Shown here one piece after another: positions 16,847 through 24,061 of a stretch of DNA of 64,000 nt; position 1 is the stretch's first letter, and every line of letters starts with the position of its first letter. Under the pieces are notes generated by a model. It was not told the origin of the DNA. It saw nothing but the letters and a program-made list of their open reading frames with translations, and searched no databases. The position numbers and the translations under genes are program-made. Source of the stretch: Streptomyces lichenis (lineage in GTDB: Bacteria > Actinomycetota > Actinomycetes > Streptomycetales > Streptomycetaceae); the NCBI RefSeq assembly GCF_023218175.1, contig NZ_JALPTH010000004.1:124001-188000 (forward strand). The letters are read 5' to 3'.

Positions 16847-18736
16847 GTGAACGACCAGCACAACCCGTACGGCGGACACGACCCGTACGACCCGGCGGGG
16901 CAGCCGCGGATCGTCGGCTACGACGCCTACGGGCAGCCGGTGTACGAGCAGCAGTACCAGCAGTACCACGAGTACCAGCAGGACCAGACGGCTCAGCAGT
17001 ACCAGCAGCCCGACCAGTCCCAGCAGCAGTGGCAGCAGGGGGCTTCCTACGGGTCGTACGACTCGTACGACCCATACCACCCCTATGCCACGGGCCAGGC
17101 GCCGGAGCAGGACTACTCCCACGGGGCGCCGGACCCCTCCGCGTACACCGGACCGCAGGGATACGGGCAGGGGTACGGCGAGCAGTACCCGCAGTCGTAC
17201 GACGGCGGCGGCTACGGGCAGCAGGGCCAGGCGGCCCCCGAGGCGGGTGCCGCCGGGTACACCGCCGCCACCGGCTCCTGGGCGCCCGCCGCGGCCCCGG
17301 CCGCCGAGCAGCCGCCCGTACCCGAGCCCCGTACCGCACCCGAGGCCGCGACCGGGGCCGGTGATCCGGCCGGCCGGGAGGCCACCGGGCGGCGGCTGCC
17401 GGGCCAGCGCCGAGCCGACGGCGACGACGCCGGTGGACCCGCGTCGGCGCCGGCCCCGGACGGCGAGGACTACCGCACCGAGCAGTTCTCCTTCGTCGAG
17501 GAGCCCGACGAGGACTCCCAGGACGTCATCGACTGGCTGAAGTTCACCGAGAGCCGCTCCGAGCGCCGCGAGGAGGCCAAGCGGCGCGGCCGCAACCGGG
17601 TCGTGGTGCTGGCCGTGGTGCTCGCCGTCGCCCTGGTCGCCGGGGTGGGCTGGCTCTGGGCGGCCGGCAGGCTCCCCTGGATCGGCGGTGAGGCGGGCAC
17701 CGGTACCGGCGCCGCCGCGAGCGGACCGCAGCAGCGCGACGTCATCGTGCTGCACCTGCACTCCACCGGCGGGGACGAGACCTCCACCGCGCTGCTGGTG
17801 AACAACGCCACCACCAAGCGCGGCACCACCGTGCTGCTGCCCAACTCGCTGTCCGTCGCCGACGAGGACGGCTCCACCACCACCCTCGCCAAGTCCGTCG
17901 CCGAGGACGGCGGCACCGGCACCCGGGAGGCCGTCGGCACGCTTCTCGGCACCCGGATCACCGGCACCTGGCGGTTGGACACCCCCTATCTGGAGAACCT
18001 CGTCGAGATCCTCGGCGGCATCGAGGTGGACACCGACACCGAGGTGCCCGCCGCCACCGGCAAGAACGGCGCGCCGCGCGTCCCCCAGGGCGAGGGCCAG
18101 ACCCTCAACGGCCGGATGGCCGTCGCCTACGCCACCCACCGCGCCGAGGGCGAGCCGGAGGCCAAGCAGCTCCAGCGCTTCGGCCAGGTCGTCCTCGGCA
18201 CGCTGCGCAAGATCTCCGACGACCCCGCCTCCGCGACCCTCACCGTGCAGACCCTGGCCCAGGTGCTGGACCCCTCCCTGCCCGAGAAGGACCTCGGCGC
18301 CTCCCTGGCCCGGCTCGCCGAGCACGCCAAGGTCGGCGACCACGACACCGCGCTGCTGCCGGTGCGCGCCGACGGCACCCTGAGCGAGCAGTCCGCGCGG
18401 AGCGTGGTCAAGGACGTGCTGGGCGGCTCGGTCAGCGCCCCCGAGGCGGGTGCCGCCGTCCGGGTCGCCGTGCGCAACGCCTCCGGGGACCCCGGCGCGG
18501 CCGAGGAGGTCCGGATCGTGCTGGTCAACGGCGGCTACACGGTGGTCGCCGGCGGCAGCGAGGGCAGCGAGGCGACCAGCGAGGTGCGCTACGCCCAGCC
18601 GGCCGACAGAACGGTGGCCGAGGAGGTCGCCAGGACCCTGAAACTGCCGGCCTCCGCGGTCACCCAGGACTCCGGCGGAACCGGGTCGGGCGTGAGCGTG
18701 GTGCTGGGCGCCGACTATGGCGACGGCACCGGGTAG
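16847..18736 (+). CDS. LytR-CpsA-Psr (LCP)-related protein with LytR_C domain, atypical active site
   Basis: About 629 residues from the GTG at 16847 (GGAGAGGGG upstream). Residues 1-240 are a Gln/Tyr/Pro-rich cytoplasmic region (repeats such as QQYQQYHEYQQ). One membrane span lies near 254-278 (VVVLAVVLAVALVAGVGWL). An LCP-like domain follows (DVIVLHLHS, LVEILGGIEVDTDTEV, LNGRMAVAYATHR), and then a LytR_C domain from about 535. Active LCP ligases normally show SIPRD; here that strand reads LLPNSLSV, losing the Arg and Asp. It may be a non-catalytic or altered cell-wall polymer ligase. It overlaps the 5' end of the rsfS leader. Confidence 0.8.
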   Translation: MNDQHNPYGGHDPYDPAGQPRIVGYDAYGQPVYEQQYQQYHEYQQDQTAQQYQQPDQSQQQWQQGASYGSYDSYDPYHPYATGQAPEQDYSHGAPDPSAYTGPQGYGQGYGEQYPQSYDGGGYGQQGQAAPEAGAAGYTAATGSWAPAAAPAAEQPPVPEPRTAPEAATGAGDPAGREATGRRLPGQRRADGDDAGGPASAPAPDGEDYRTEQFSFVEEPDEDSQDVIDWLKFTESRSERREEAKRRGRNRVVVLAVVLAVALVAGVGWLWAAGRLPWIGGEAGTGTGAAASGPQQRDVIVLHLHSTGGDETSTALLVNNATTKRGTTVLLPNSLSVADEDGSTTTLAKSVAEDGGTGTREAVGTLLGTRITGTWRLDTPYLENLVEILGGIEVDTDTEVPAATGKNGAPRVPQGEGQTLNGRMAVAYATHRAEGEPEAKQLQRFGQVVLGTLRKISDDPASATLTVQTLAQVLDPSLPEKDLGASLARLAEHAKVGDHDTALLPVRADGTLSEQSARSVVKDVLGGSVSAPEAGAAVRVAVRNASGDPGAAEEVRIVLVNGGYTVVAGGSEGSEATSEVRYAQPADRTVAEEVARTLKLPASAVTQDSGGTGSGVSVVLGADYGDGTG

Positions 18737-18830
18737 CGGTCGCGGGGCGGGGGAGTGTCATCGGTTTGCCGGGCTGTCGGCGGTACGTGAGACCCTGGGG
18801 GAGTCCCGGACCACCGACGAAAGCCAGCAT

Positions 18831-19268
18831 GTGACCGCCACCGACCGCTCCATCGAGCTCGTGACCGCCGCCGCCCAGGCGGCTGCCGACCGGCTCGCGC
18901 ACGACATCATCGCCTACGACGTCAGCGACGTGCTGTCGATCACCGACGCCTTCCTGCTCGCCTCCGCGCCCAACGACCGCCAGGTCAAGTCGATCGTGGA
19001 CGAGATCGAGGAGCGCCTCAACAAGGACCTCGGCGCCAAGCCGGTCCGCCGCGAGGGGGACCGCGACGCCCGCTGGATCCTGCTCGACTACGTGGACATC
19101 GTCGTCCACGTCCAGCACAGCGAGGAGCGCGTCTTCTACGCCCTGGAGCGGCTGTGGAAGGACTGCCCCGAGCTGCCGCTGCCCGAGGACGCGGTCAAGA
19201 CCCGCGGCAAGGCGGAGGAGCACGCCCGGCTCAGCGGCGCCGACGGTACGGACGGTGAGTTGAGCTGA
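18831..19268 (+). CDS. rsfS: Ribosome silencing factor RsfS
   Basis: About 145 residues from the GTG at 18831; the frame stays open upstream but family similarity starts here. The Iojap/RsfS core is clear: DVSDVLSITDAFLLASAPN, VKSIVDEIEE, REGDRDARWILLDYVDIVVHV and ERVFYALERLW. RsfS binds L14 and blocks subunit joining when nutrients are low. The usual C-terminal tail is present. Its stop codon overlaps the apparent CTG start of the next gene (CTGA), so the two are translationally coupled. Confidence 0.96.
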   Translation: MTATDRSIELVTAAAQAAADRLAHDIIAYDVSDVLSITDAFLLASAPNDRQVKSIVDEIEERLNKDLGAKPVRREGDRDARWILLDYVDIVVHVQHSEERVFYALERLWKDCPELPLPEDAVKTRGKAEEHARLSGADGTDGELS

Positions 19269-19918
19269 ACGGCAGCAAGGCGGGCCGGGGCCGCCGTATC
19301 GTCCTGTGGCGCCACGGCCAGACCGCGTGGAACCTGGAGCGCCGCTTCCAGGGCACCACGGACATCGAGCTGACCGAGGCCGGTTTCGGCCAGGCCCGCC
19401 GGGCCGCCCGGCTGCTCGCCGCCCTGAAGCCGGACGCGATCGTCTCCTCCGACCTGCGGCGAGCCGCCGCCACCGCCGGTGAGCTGGCCGCCGTGACCGG
19501 GCTGCCGGTCGCCCATGACGCCGTGCTGCGCGAGACCTACGCGGGCGAGTGGCAGGGGCTGACCCACGAGGAGATCGTGGCGCGGTACGGCGAGCAGTAC
19601 GCCGCCTGGAAGCGCGGCGAGCCGGTGCGGCGGGGCGGCGGCGAGCTGGAGACCGAGGTCGCCGACCGGGCCGCCCCGGTGGTGCTGAGCCACGCCGACA
19701 AGCTGCCCGACGGCGGCATCCTGGTGGTGGTCAGCCACGGCGGCACCATCCGCACCACCATCGGCCGGCTGCTGGGCCTGGAGGCCCACCACTGGGAGGG
19801 CCTGGGCGGGCTCACCAACTGCTGCTGGTCGGTCCTCGGCGAGGGCGCCCGCGGCTGGCGGCTCCAGGAGCACAACGCGGGCACCCTCCCGGAGCCCGTC
19901 CTCGGCGACGACACCTGA
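19265..19918 (+). CDS. Histidine phosphatase family protein (apparent CTG start)
   Basis: The phosphoglycerate-mutase-like fold starts with IVLWRHGQTAWNLERRF, the phosphohistidine RHG motif, at about residues 12-28. An in-frame TGA at 19256-19258 and the absence of ATG, GTG or TTG before the motif leave CTG at 19265 as the only standard initiation codon, inside a CTGA overlap with rsfS. The product is then 217 residues. Later motifs include ETYAGEWQG and VVSHGGTIR (second catalytic His). The substrate could be a phosphosugar or a phosphoglycerate. The next in-frame GTG (19493) would remove the catalytic His, so it is not credible. Confidence 0.88.
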   Translation: MNGSKAGRGRRIVLWRHGQTAWNLERRFQGTTDIELTEAGFGQARRAARLLAALKPDAIVSSDLRRAAATAGELAAVTGLPVAHDAVLRETYAGEWQGLTHEEIVARYGEQYAAWKRGEPVRRGGGELETEVADRAAPVVLSHADKLPDGGILVVVSHGGTIRTTIGRLLGLEAHHWEGLGGLTNCCWSVLGEGARGWRLQEHNAGTLPEPVLGDDT

Positions 19919-20032
19919 CCGGGGTGCGGGGCCCGTATCGCGAGGCCGGCCGCCCGGCCACCGGATTTCCCTTTCCGGCAGGTCACCGGCTAGAGTTCTT
20001 CTTGTTCGCAGCGCGGAGCGCGAAGAACGCGA

Positions 20033-20105
20033 GGGGCTATAGCTCAGTTGGTAGAGCGCCTGCATGGCATGCAGGAGGTCAGGAGTTCAATTCTCCTTAG
20101 CTCCA
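20033..20105 (+). tRNA. tRNA-Ala (anticodon GGC)
   Basis: The 73-nt cloverleaf has acceptor GGGGCTA/TAGCTCC and D-arm GCTC...GAGC. The anticodon stem CCTGC/GCAGG holds loop ATGGCAT (anticodon GGC, reading GCC). The T-arm is present and the discriminator is A. CCA is not encoded. A likely -10, TAGAGT, lies at 19991-19996. It is identical base for base to the copy at 22271-22343. Confidence 0.97.
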
Positions 20106-20111
20106 CGTCCA

Positions 20112-20145
20112 CGGAAATCCCGTCCCCGGTGGGGGCGGGATTCCG
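20112..20145 (+). terminator. Terminator hairpin after first tRNA-Ala
   Basis: CGGAAATCCCGTCCCC pairs with GGGGGCGGGATTCCG around a 3-nt loop, with one bulged A. It lies 7 nt after the tRNA, so it should end that transcript. Confidence 0.65.
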
Positions 20146-20341
20146 TCGTATACGGGCCGCCGCGTCCCCTGCCCGGCCCGGTGTCCGGCCGGGTGCCCGG
20201 TCTACTGCCGTGTCCGCTGCCCTGTGACGGTCTCGTAGCCGCCTTCCCTGCCTCGTCCCGCTGACCGCTGTGCGTGGCCATGGCAGAATCGGACGGCCGG
20301 AGGGGGATGGCGGCGGGCAGGCGTACGGGAGGGAGTTGCAG

Positions 20342-20524
20342 ATGGCCGGCAGTGGTTCCGAGGAGGCTCCCGACCGTTCCGGCGCGGCGGACGCGGCGGA
20401 CACAGCCCGGGTGCGGATCGGACTCAGCTGCCCCTCGTGCGGTTCCGCCCACGTCGCCCAGGTACTCGGTGACAACGGCGGGGTGTCCTATGTGTGCACG
20501 TCCTGCGGCCACAGCTGGAGCTGA
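20342..20524 (+). CDS. Small zinc-ribbon protein (60 aa)
   Basis: The ATG at 20342 follows GGGAGGGAG and encodes 60 residues. A disordered Ser/Glu/Ala-rich N-terminal half is followed by a compact zinc ribbon, LSCPSCGSAHVAQVLGDN...YVCTSCGHSW. Its two CxxC knuckles are 18 residues apart. Such ribbons bind nucleic acid or mediate protein contacts. It ends 3 nt before the next gene, another Cys-rich miniprotein, so the pair is surely one operon. Specific function is unknown. Confidence 0.7.
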   Translation: MAGSGSEEAPDRSGAADAADTARVRIGLSCPSCGSAHVAQVLGDNGGVSYVCTSCGHSWS

Positions 20525-20527
20525 TCG

Positions 20528-20761
20528 ATGGGTGCACACAGGCGGAAATGCGACTGGTGCGGCAGCGGTACGCCGATCGTCCGCGACATGGAACCGGTCA
20601 ACGCCCGCTACCAGTACTGGTGCGAGGAATGCGCGCGGGCGCTGATCATAAAAGGCGACCCCATCGAGACCTACCGGGAACTCGAAGGGGAGCCCATCTA
20701 CGGGCGCCTGCTCGACGAGCACTGCACCCTCAAGCGCTTCTACTCCTTCGCCAGGGCCTGA
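20528..20761 (+). CDS. Small Cys-rich putative zinc-binding protein (77 aa)
   Basis: The ATG at 20528 encodes 77 residues, with CDWCGSG near the N-terminus and WCEECARALI after 22 residues. The two CxxC pairs form a likely zinc-binding treble-clef or ribbon. The remainder (DPIETYRELEGEPIYGRLL) is helical and acidic, with one more Cys near the end. A weak GGAG sits within the end of the preceding gene. The last 22 bp overlap the convergent mannosyltransferase gene. No family name can be assigned with confidence. Confidence 0.7.
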   Translation: MGAHRRKCDWCGSGTPIVRDMEPVNARYQYWCEECARALIIKGDPIETYRELEGEPIYGRLLDEHCTLKRFYSFARA

Positions 20762-22080
20762 TCGCCGGCTGTGCGGGCTGAGTCGCCCGCCGCCTGCGCG
20801 GGCAGGTGTACGCGGTCGTCCGCCGCCGGGGCCGACCGCCCGGGGGTCGTACGGTCCTCGCGGCGCAGCCGCAGCGCGAACGCCGCCAACAGGGCGAGCC
20901 CCACCAGGGTGTAGAGCCCGGACAGCAGCATCTGCCCCGGGTTCTGGTGGAGTTCGAGCCGCACCGGGGCCGGGGCGTGCGGCACCCACCACAGCGCGAA
21001 CGACCCGAAGACCAGCCCCACCGCCACCGTCCAGCCCGGCCGCACCCGCGACGCCAGCAGCACCAGGGCGGGCACACACCACACCCAGTGGTGCGACCAG
21101 GAGATCGGGGACACCAGCAGCGCGGTCACCCCGCACGCCACCACCGCCACCGGCCGGTCCCCGCGCAGCGCGGCGAGGACCGCGACCGCCAGCCCCGCCG
21201 CCCCCACCACGACCGCCGCCGGCAGCCACCACACCCCCGGGTCGGTGGTGTGCAGCAGCCGGGCGATCACCCCGTTCAGCGACTGGTTGGCCGTCTCCTC
21301 CTTGCGGCCCACCCGGCTGGTCTCGAAGATCATCCGCGTCCAGAACCGGCGCGAGTCGTAGGGCAGCACCACCGCCGACACCGCCGTCACCGCCAGGAAC
21401 ACCGCCGTCGCCGTCACCGCCTTGCGCAGCCACGCATCCGCCCACGCCTTGCGTGGTCCTCCGTCCCGGCGCAGCCGCAGCACACCGACCACCAGCATCA
21501 GCACCACGAACAGCCCCGGCGTCAGCTTCACCGCGGTCGCCAGCCCCGTCCCGATCCCGGCCCAGCGGGCGCCCCCGTGGCCCTCGCGCCGGGTGAAGTC
21601 CCACAGCACCGCCACCGCGATCAGCAGGTTGATCTGCCCGTAGCGCAGCGTGGTCCACACCGGCTCGCACCACACCAGCACCGCGGACGCCCACAGCGCC
21701 GCCGTCCACAGCGACCGCGCCGGCGCCCCGGGCCGCACCAGGCGCAGCGACAGCCGCACCAGCGCCACCAGCAGCAGCAGGTTCCCGGCCGTCGCCAGGG
21801 TCCGCATCTCCGGTACCCCGAGCAGGGTCAGCGGGGTGAACAGCAGCGCGGCGAACGGCGGGTAGGTGGTCGGCAGGTTCGCCGAGGTGGCGCGCATCGC
21901 GTACAGGTCGCCGCCGGCGAGCACCGTCTCGCCCTCCGCCCGGTACACGGACAGGTCCAGCATCGTCACGTCGGCGGCGCGCTGCGCCAGCCAGAAGGCG
22001 GCGAGCGACAGCAGGCAGGCCGCCGCCGCGGCGAAGGGCGCCCGGGCCAGCCGGGCCCGGAGGTTCACGGTCAGGGTCAC
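20740..22080 (-). CDS. GT87-family (DUF2029) polyprenyl-phosphate mannosyltransferase-like membrane protein
   Basis: About 446 residues from a GTG at 22078-22080; upstream in-frame sequence looks non-coding. The N-terminal span (FAAAAACLLSLAAFWLA) precedes the first outer loop with LDLSVYRAEGETVLAGGDLY and TYPPFAALLFTPL. The Asp in LDLSVYR is the usual GT-C catalytic position. About ten more hydrophobic segments and SPISWSHHWVWCVPAL follow. Actinobacterial GT87 enzymes (PimE-like) add alpha-1,2-mannose from polyprenyl-phosphate mannose to phosphoinositol mannosides or lipoglycans. The acceptor here is inferred only from family. Confidence 0.85.
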   Translation of the reverse strand: MTLTVNLRARLARAPFAAAAACLLSLAAFWLAQRAADVTMLDLSVYRAEGETVLAGGDLYAMRATSANLPTTYPPFAALLFTPLTLLGVPEMRTLATAGNLLLLVALVRLSLRLVRPGAPARSLWTAALWASAVLVWCEPVWTTLRYGQINLLIAVAVLWDFTRREGHGGARWAGIGTGLATAVKLTPGLFVVLMLVVGVLRLRRDGGPRKAWADAWLRKAVTATAVFLAVTAVSAVVLPYDSRRFWTRMIFETSRVGRKEETANQSLNGVIARLLHTTDPGVWWLPAAVVVGAAGLAVAVLAALRGDRPVAVVACGVTALLVSPISWSHHWVWCVPALVLLASRVRPGWTVAVGLVFGSFALWWVPHAPAPVRLELHQNPGQMLLSGLYTLVGLALLAAFALRLRREDRTTPGRSAPAADDRVHLPAQAAGDSARTAGDQALAKE

Positions 22081-22155
22081 CAGAAGGACGCTACCGGGCG
22101 CCCGCTCCGGCCCGGCACCCGCCGTGGGCGGCCCGGTCTCAGGCCCGTAACCGAT

Positions 22156-22184
22156 TTGGCGAACCACCGGGGGGACCGTGTAAT
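22156..22184 (+). promoter_or_regulatory. Promoter of second tRNA-Ala
   Basis: TTGGCG (22156-22161), a 17-bp spacer and TGTAAT (22179-22184, five of six matches to the -10 consensus) precede a leader of about 80 nt. The leader contains the reiterated element GGGAAACC (22202-22234, three near-copies) before the tRNA. Confidence 0.6.
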
Positions 22185-22270
22185 GTTCTCTCTGTCGCCG
22201 CGAGGGAAACCCGAAGGGAAACCACCAGGGAAACCCGACCGGGAGGAGATCCCGGCGGTCGGCACCGCAA

Positions 22271-22343
22271 GGGGCTATAGCTCAGTTGGTAGAGCGCCTG
22301 CATGGCATGCAGGAGGTCAGGAGTTCAATTCTCCTTAGCTCCA
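22271..22343 (+). tRNA. tRNA-Ala (anticodon GGC), second identical copy
   Basis: All 73 bases match the copy at 20033-20105, including loop ATGGCAT with anticodon GGC. Its own promoter and its own, different terminator hairpin show that it is an independent transcription unit rather than part of a tRNA operon. Confidence 0.97.
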
Positions 22344-22351
22344 CAGTAGGT

Positions 22352-22387
22352 GGAAGGCGGGTCATCCGGTCGGATGGCCCGCCTTCC
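22352..22387 (+). terminator. Terminator hairpin after second tRNA-Ala
   Basis: GGAAGGCGGGTCATCC pairs with GGATGGCCCGCCTTCC around GGTC, a 16-bp stem with one T-G pair. It begins 8 nt after the tRNA. It also faces the convergent redox gene, so it may work for both strands. Confidence 0.75.
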
Positions 22388-22477
22388 GCGTTTCCCGGGG
22401 TTGCCCGCGCCGTTTCCCGCCCGGACCGGACCCGCCACCAGGGGTGACGGGCCCGACCCGGAGTCGGCGGCTACGGG

Positions 22478-24061
22478 TCAACCCTGCCCGCTGCCAAGGG
22501 CCTTGCGGGTCACCGGGGGCAGCGCCGGGCGCTCCGGCCGCTCCTGCGGGGCCGCCTCCAGCCGCAGCGCCAGCTCGGGGCAGCGGCGCACCGCCAGTTG
22601 CGCACGGTCCCGCAGATGCATCGGCACCGAGGCGTCGGCCAGCACCGGGTAGCCGTCCCGGCCCATCCGCACCAGCTCCGGCACGATGTCCGCGCACAGC
22701 CCGTGCCCCTTGCAGAGTGTCCAGTCCACCGCCAGCTTCCGGCCGCTCGGAATGGACTCCACCGCGTCCTGGTAGCCGGGCCCCGGCAGCGGCAGCACCC
22801 CGGTCGTCGGACGGCCGCAACCGCCGTGCAGCACATGCGCGGCCAGGTCGTCGGTGAACGCCGACAGGGTGGAGGCGAAGAACCGGGCCGAACCGTCCGG
22901 GTGCTTGCACACCCCCCGCCCCTTCACCGCCTGGGTCACCTCCCGCAGTGCCTCCAGCGCCGCCGGGCCGCCCCCGTTGAGCACGTCCGACAGCCCGCCG
23001 GCCGCCGCCGGAAGCCCCAGCCGGCAGGGACCGCACTGCCCGGCGGTCTCCGCCGCCAGCCAGTTCGCCACCCGCTGCGCCTCACCCAGCGGACAGGTCT
23101 CCGGACCGATCGGCAGGATCGCCCCGGCCCCCAGCGAACCGCCCACCGCCGCCAGCGACTCCCGGGAGATCACCGCGTTGTCCACGGCCATCGAGTCGAT
23201 CCAGTTGCCGTGGTAGCCGCCGGTCAGCACCCCCTGCGGCCGCGACGGAGCGCCGGCGAGCTGGAGCACGTACCGCAGCGGCACCCCGGTCGGCACCTCC
23301 ACCACCATCGGCCGGGCCACCGCCCCGGAGATCGTCAGCATCACCGTGCCCGGCTCGCTGTCCAGCCCGCCGTGGGCGTACCGGGTCGGGCCGATCCGGG
23401 CGGCGACCGCGAGCTGCGCGTACGTCTCGGCGTTGGACAGCAGGGTCGGCGCACCGCCCACCCCGGACTCCGCGGCCCGCTCCCGGCGGCCCGGGGGCAG
23501 CGCCGGTCCGCCGCCCGCCGCCCGGATCACGGCCGAGGCCTCACCGGAGACCATCCGCTCCGGGGTGCGCACCACCCGGGCCCGCAACCGCTGCCCGCGC
23601 CGGTCGGACAGCCCGCGCTCGGCGAGCGCGGCGCGGATGGAGACCTCGGTGGAGTTGCGGGTCACCGCCACCACCAGGGTGCGCGCCCCCAGCGCCTCGG
23701 CGGCCAGCAGCGCCCCGTCCAGAATGAGGTGCGGGGCCCGGTTGAGCAGCACGGTGTCCTTGCGGCAGGCCGGTTCGCCCTCGCTGCCGTTGACCACCAC
23801 GACCGGCCGCACCCCGCGCCGGATGGTCGACTTGGCCACCGCGCGCAGCTTCCGGCCGAACGGGAACCCGGCGCCGCCCCGTCCGCGCAGGGATATGTCG
23901 TCGGCGAGCTGCGCCAGCCGCTCCCCGGCGATCGGTTCGAGCGGTCCGTGCACCTTGAGGTGCATCGGCAGGTCCAGCCGCTCGACCAGGTCGAACCCCT
24001 GGGTCAGCTGCGGCAGGCCGACGACGCGGACCTCGGGGACGTCGGGGAGCGGGGCGTTCAC
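22478..24061 (-). CDS. NuoF-like NADH:flavin oxidoreductase fused to a C-terminal ferredoxin domain
   Basis: About 527 residues from the GTG at 24059-24061 (AGGAGA upstream). That GTGA overlaps the stop of the membrane partner gene. FMN/NADH motifs of complex I 51-kDa subunits are present: GRGGAGFPFGRK (about 60-71) and NGSEGEPACRKD (about 91-102). The usual SCGxCxPCR cluster motif reads TAGQCGPCR, so the first Cys is Ala; Cys near 343, 346 and 385 remain. Residues about 446-505 form a small ferredoxin with CKGHGLC and a later RRCPE, the pattern of actinobacterial single-cluster ferredoxins. It probably passes NADH electrons to the adjacent membrane protein. Confidence 0.85.
   Translation of the reverse strand: MNAPLPDVPEVRVVGLPQLTQGFDLVERLDLPMHLKVHGPLEPIAGERLAQLADDISLRGRGGAGFPFGRKLRAVAKSTIRRGVRPVVVVNGSEGEPACRKDTVLLNRAPHLILDGALLAAEALGARTLVVAVTRNSTEVSIRAALAERGLSDRRGQRLRARVVRTPERMVSGEASAVIRAAGGGPALPPGRRERAAESGVGGAPTLLSNAETYAQLAVAARIGPTRYAHGGLDSEPGTVMLTISGAVARPMVVEVPTGVPLRYVLQLAGAPSRPQGVLTGGYHGNWIDSMAVDNAVISRESLAAVGGSLGAGAILPIGPETCPLGEAQRVANWLAAETAGQCGPCRLGLPAAAGGLSDVLNGGGPAALEALREVTQAVKGRGVCKHPDGSARFFASTLSAFTDDLAAHVLHGGCGRPTTGVLPLPGPGYQDAVESIPSGRKLAVDWTLCKGHGLCADIVPELVRMGRDGYPVLADASVPMHLRDRAQLAVRRCPELALRLEAAPQERPERPALPPVTRKALGSGQG

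Noticed and set aside
20033..22343. Integrative element bounded by tRNA copies
   Set aside because: No integrase, excisionase or phage gene lies between, and the inner genes have normal composition; kept only as a low-level structural observation.
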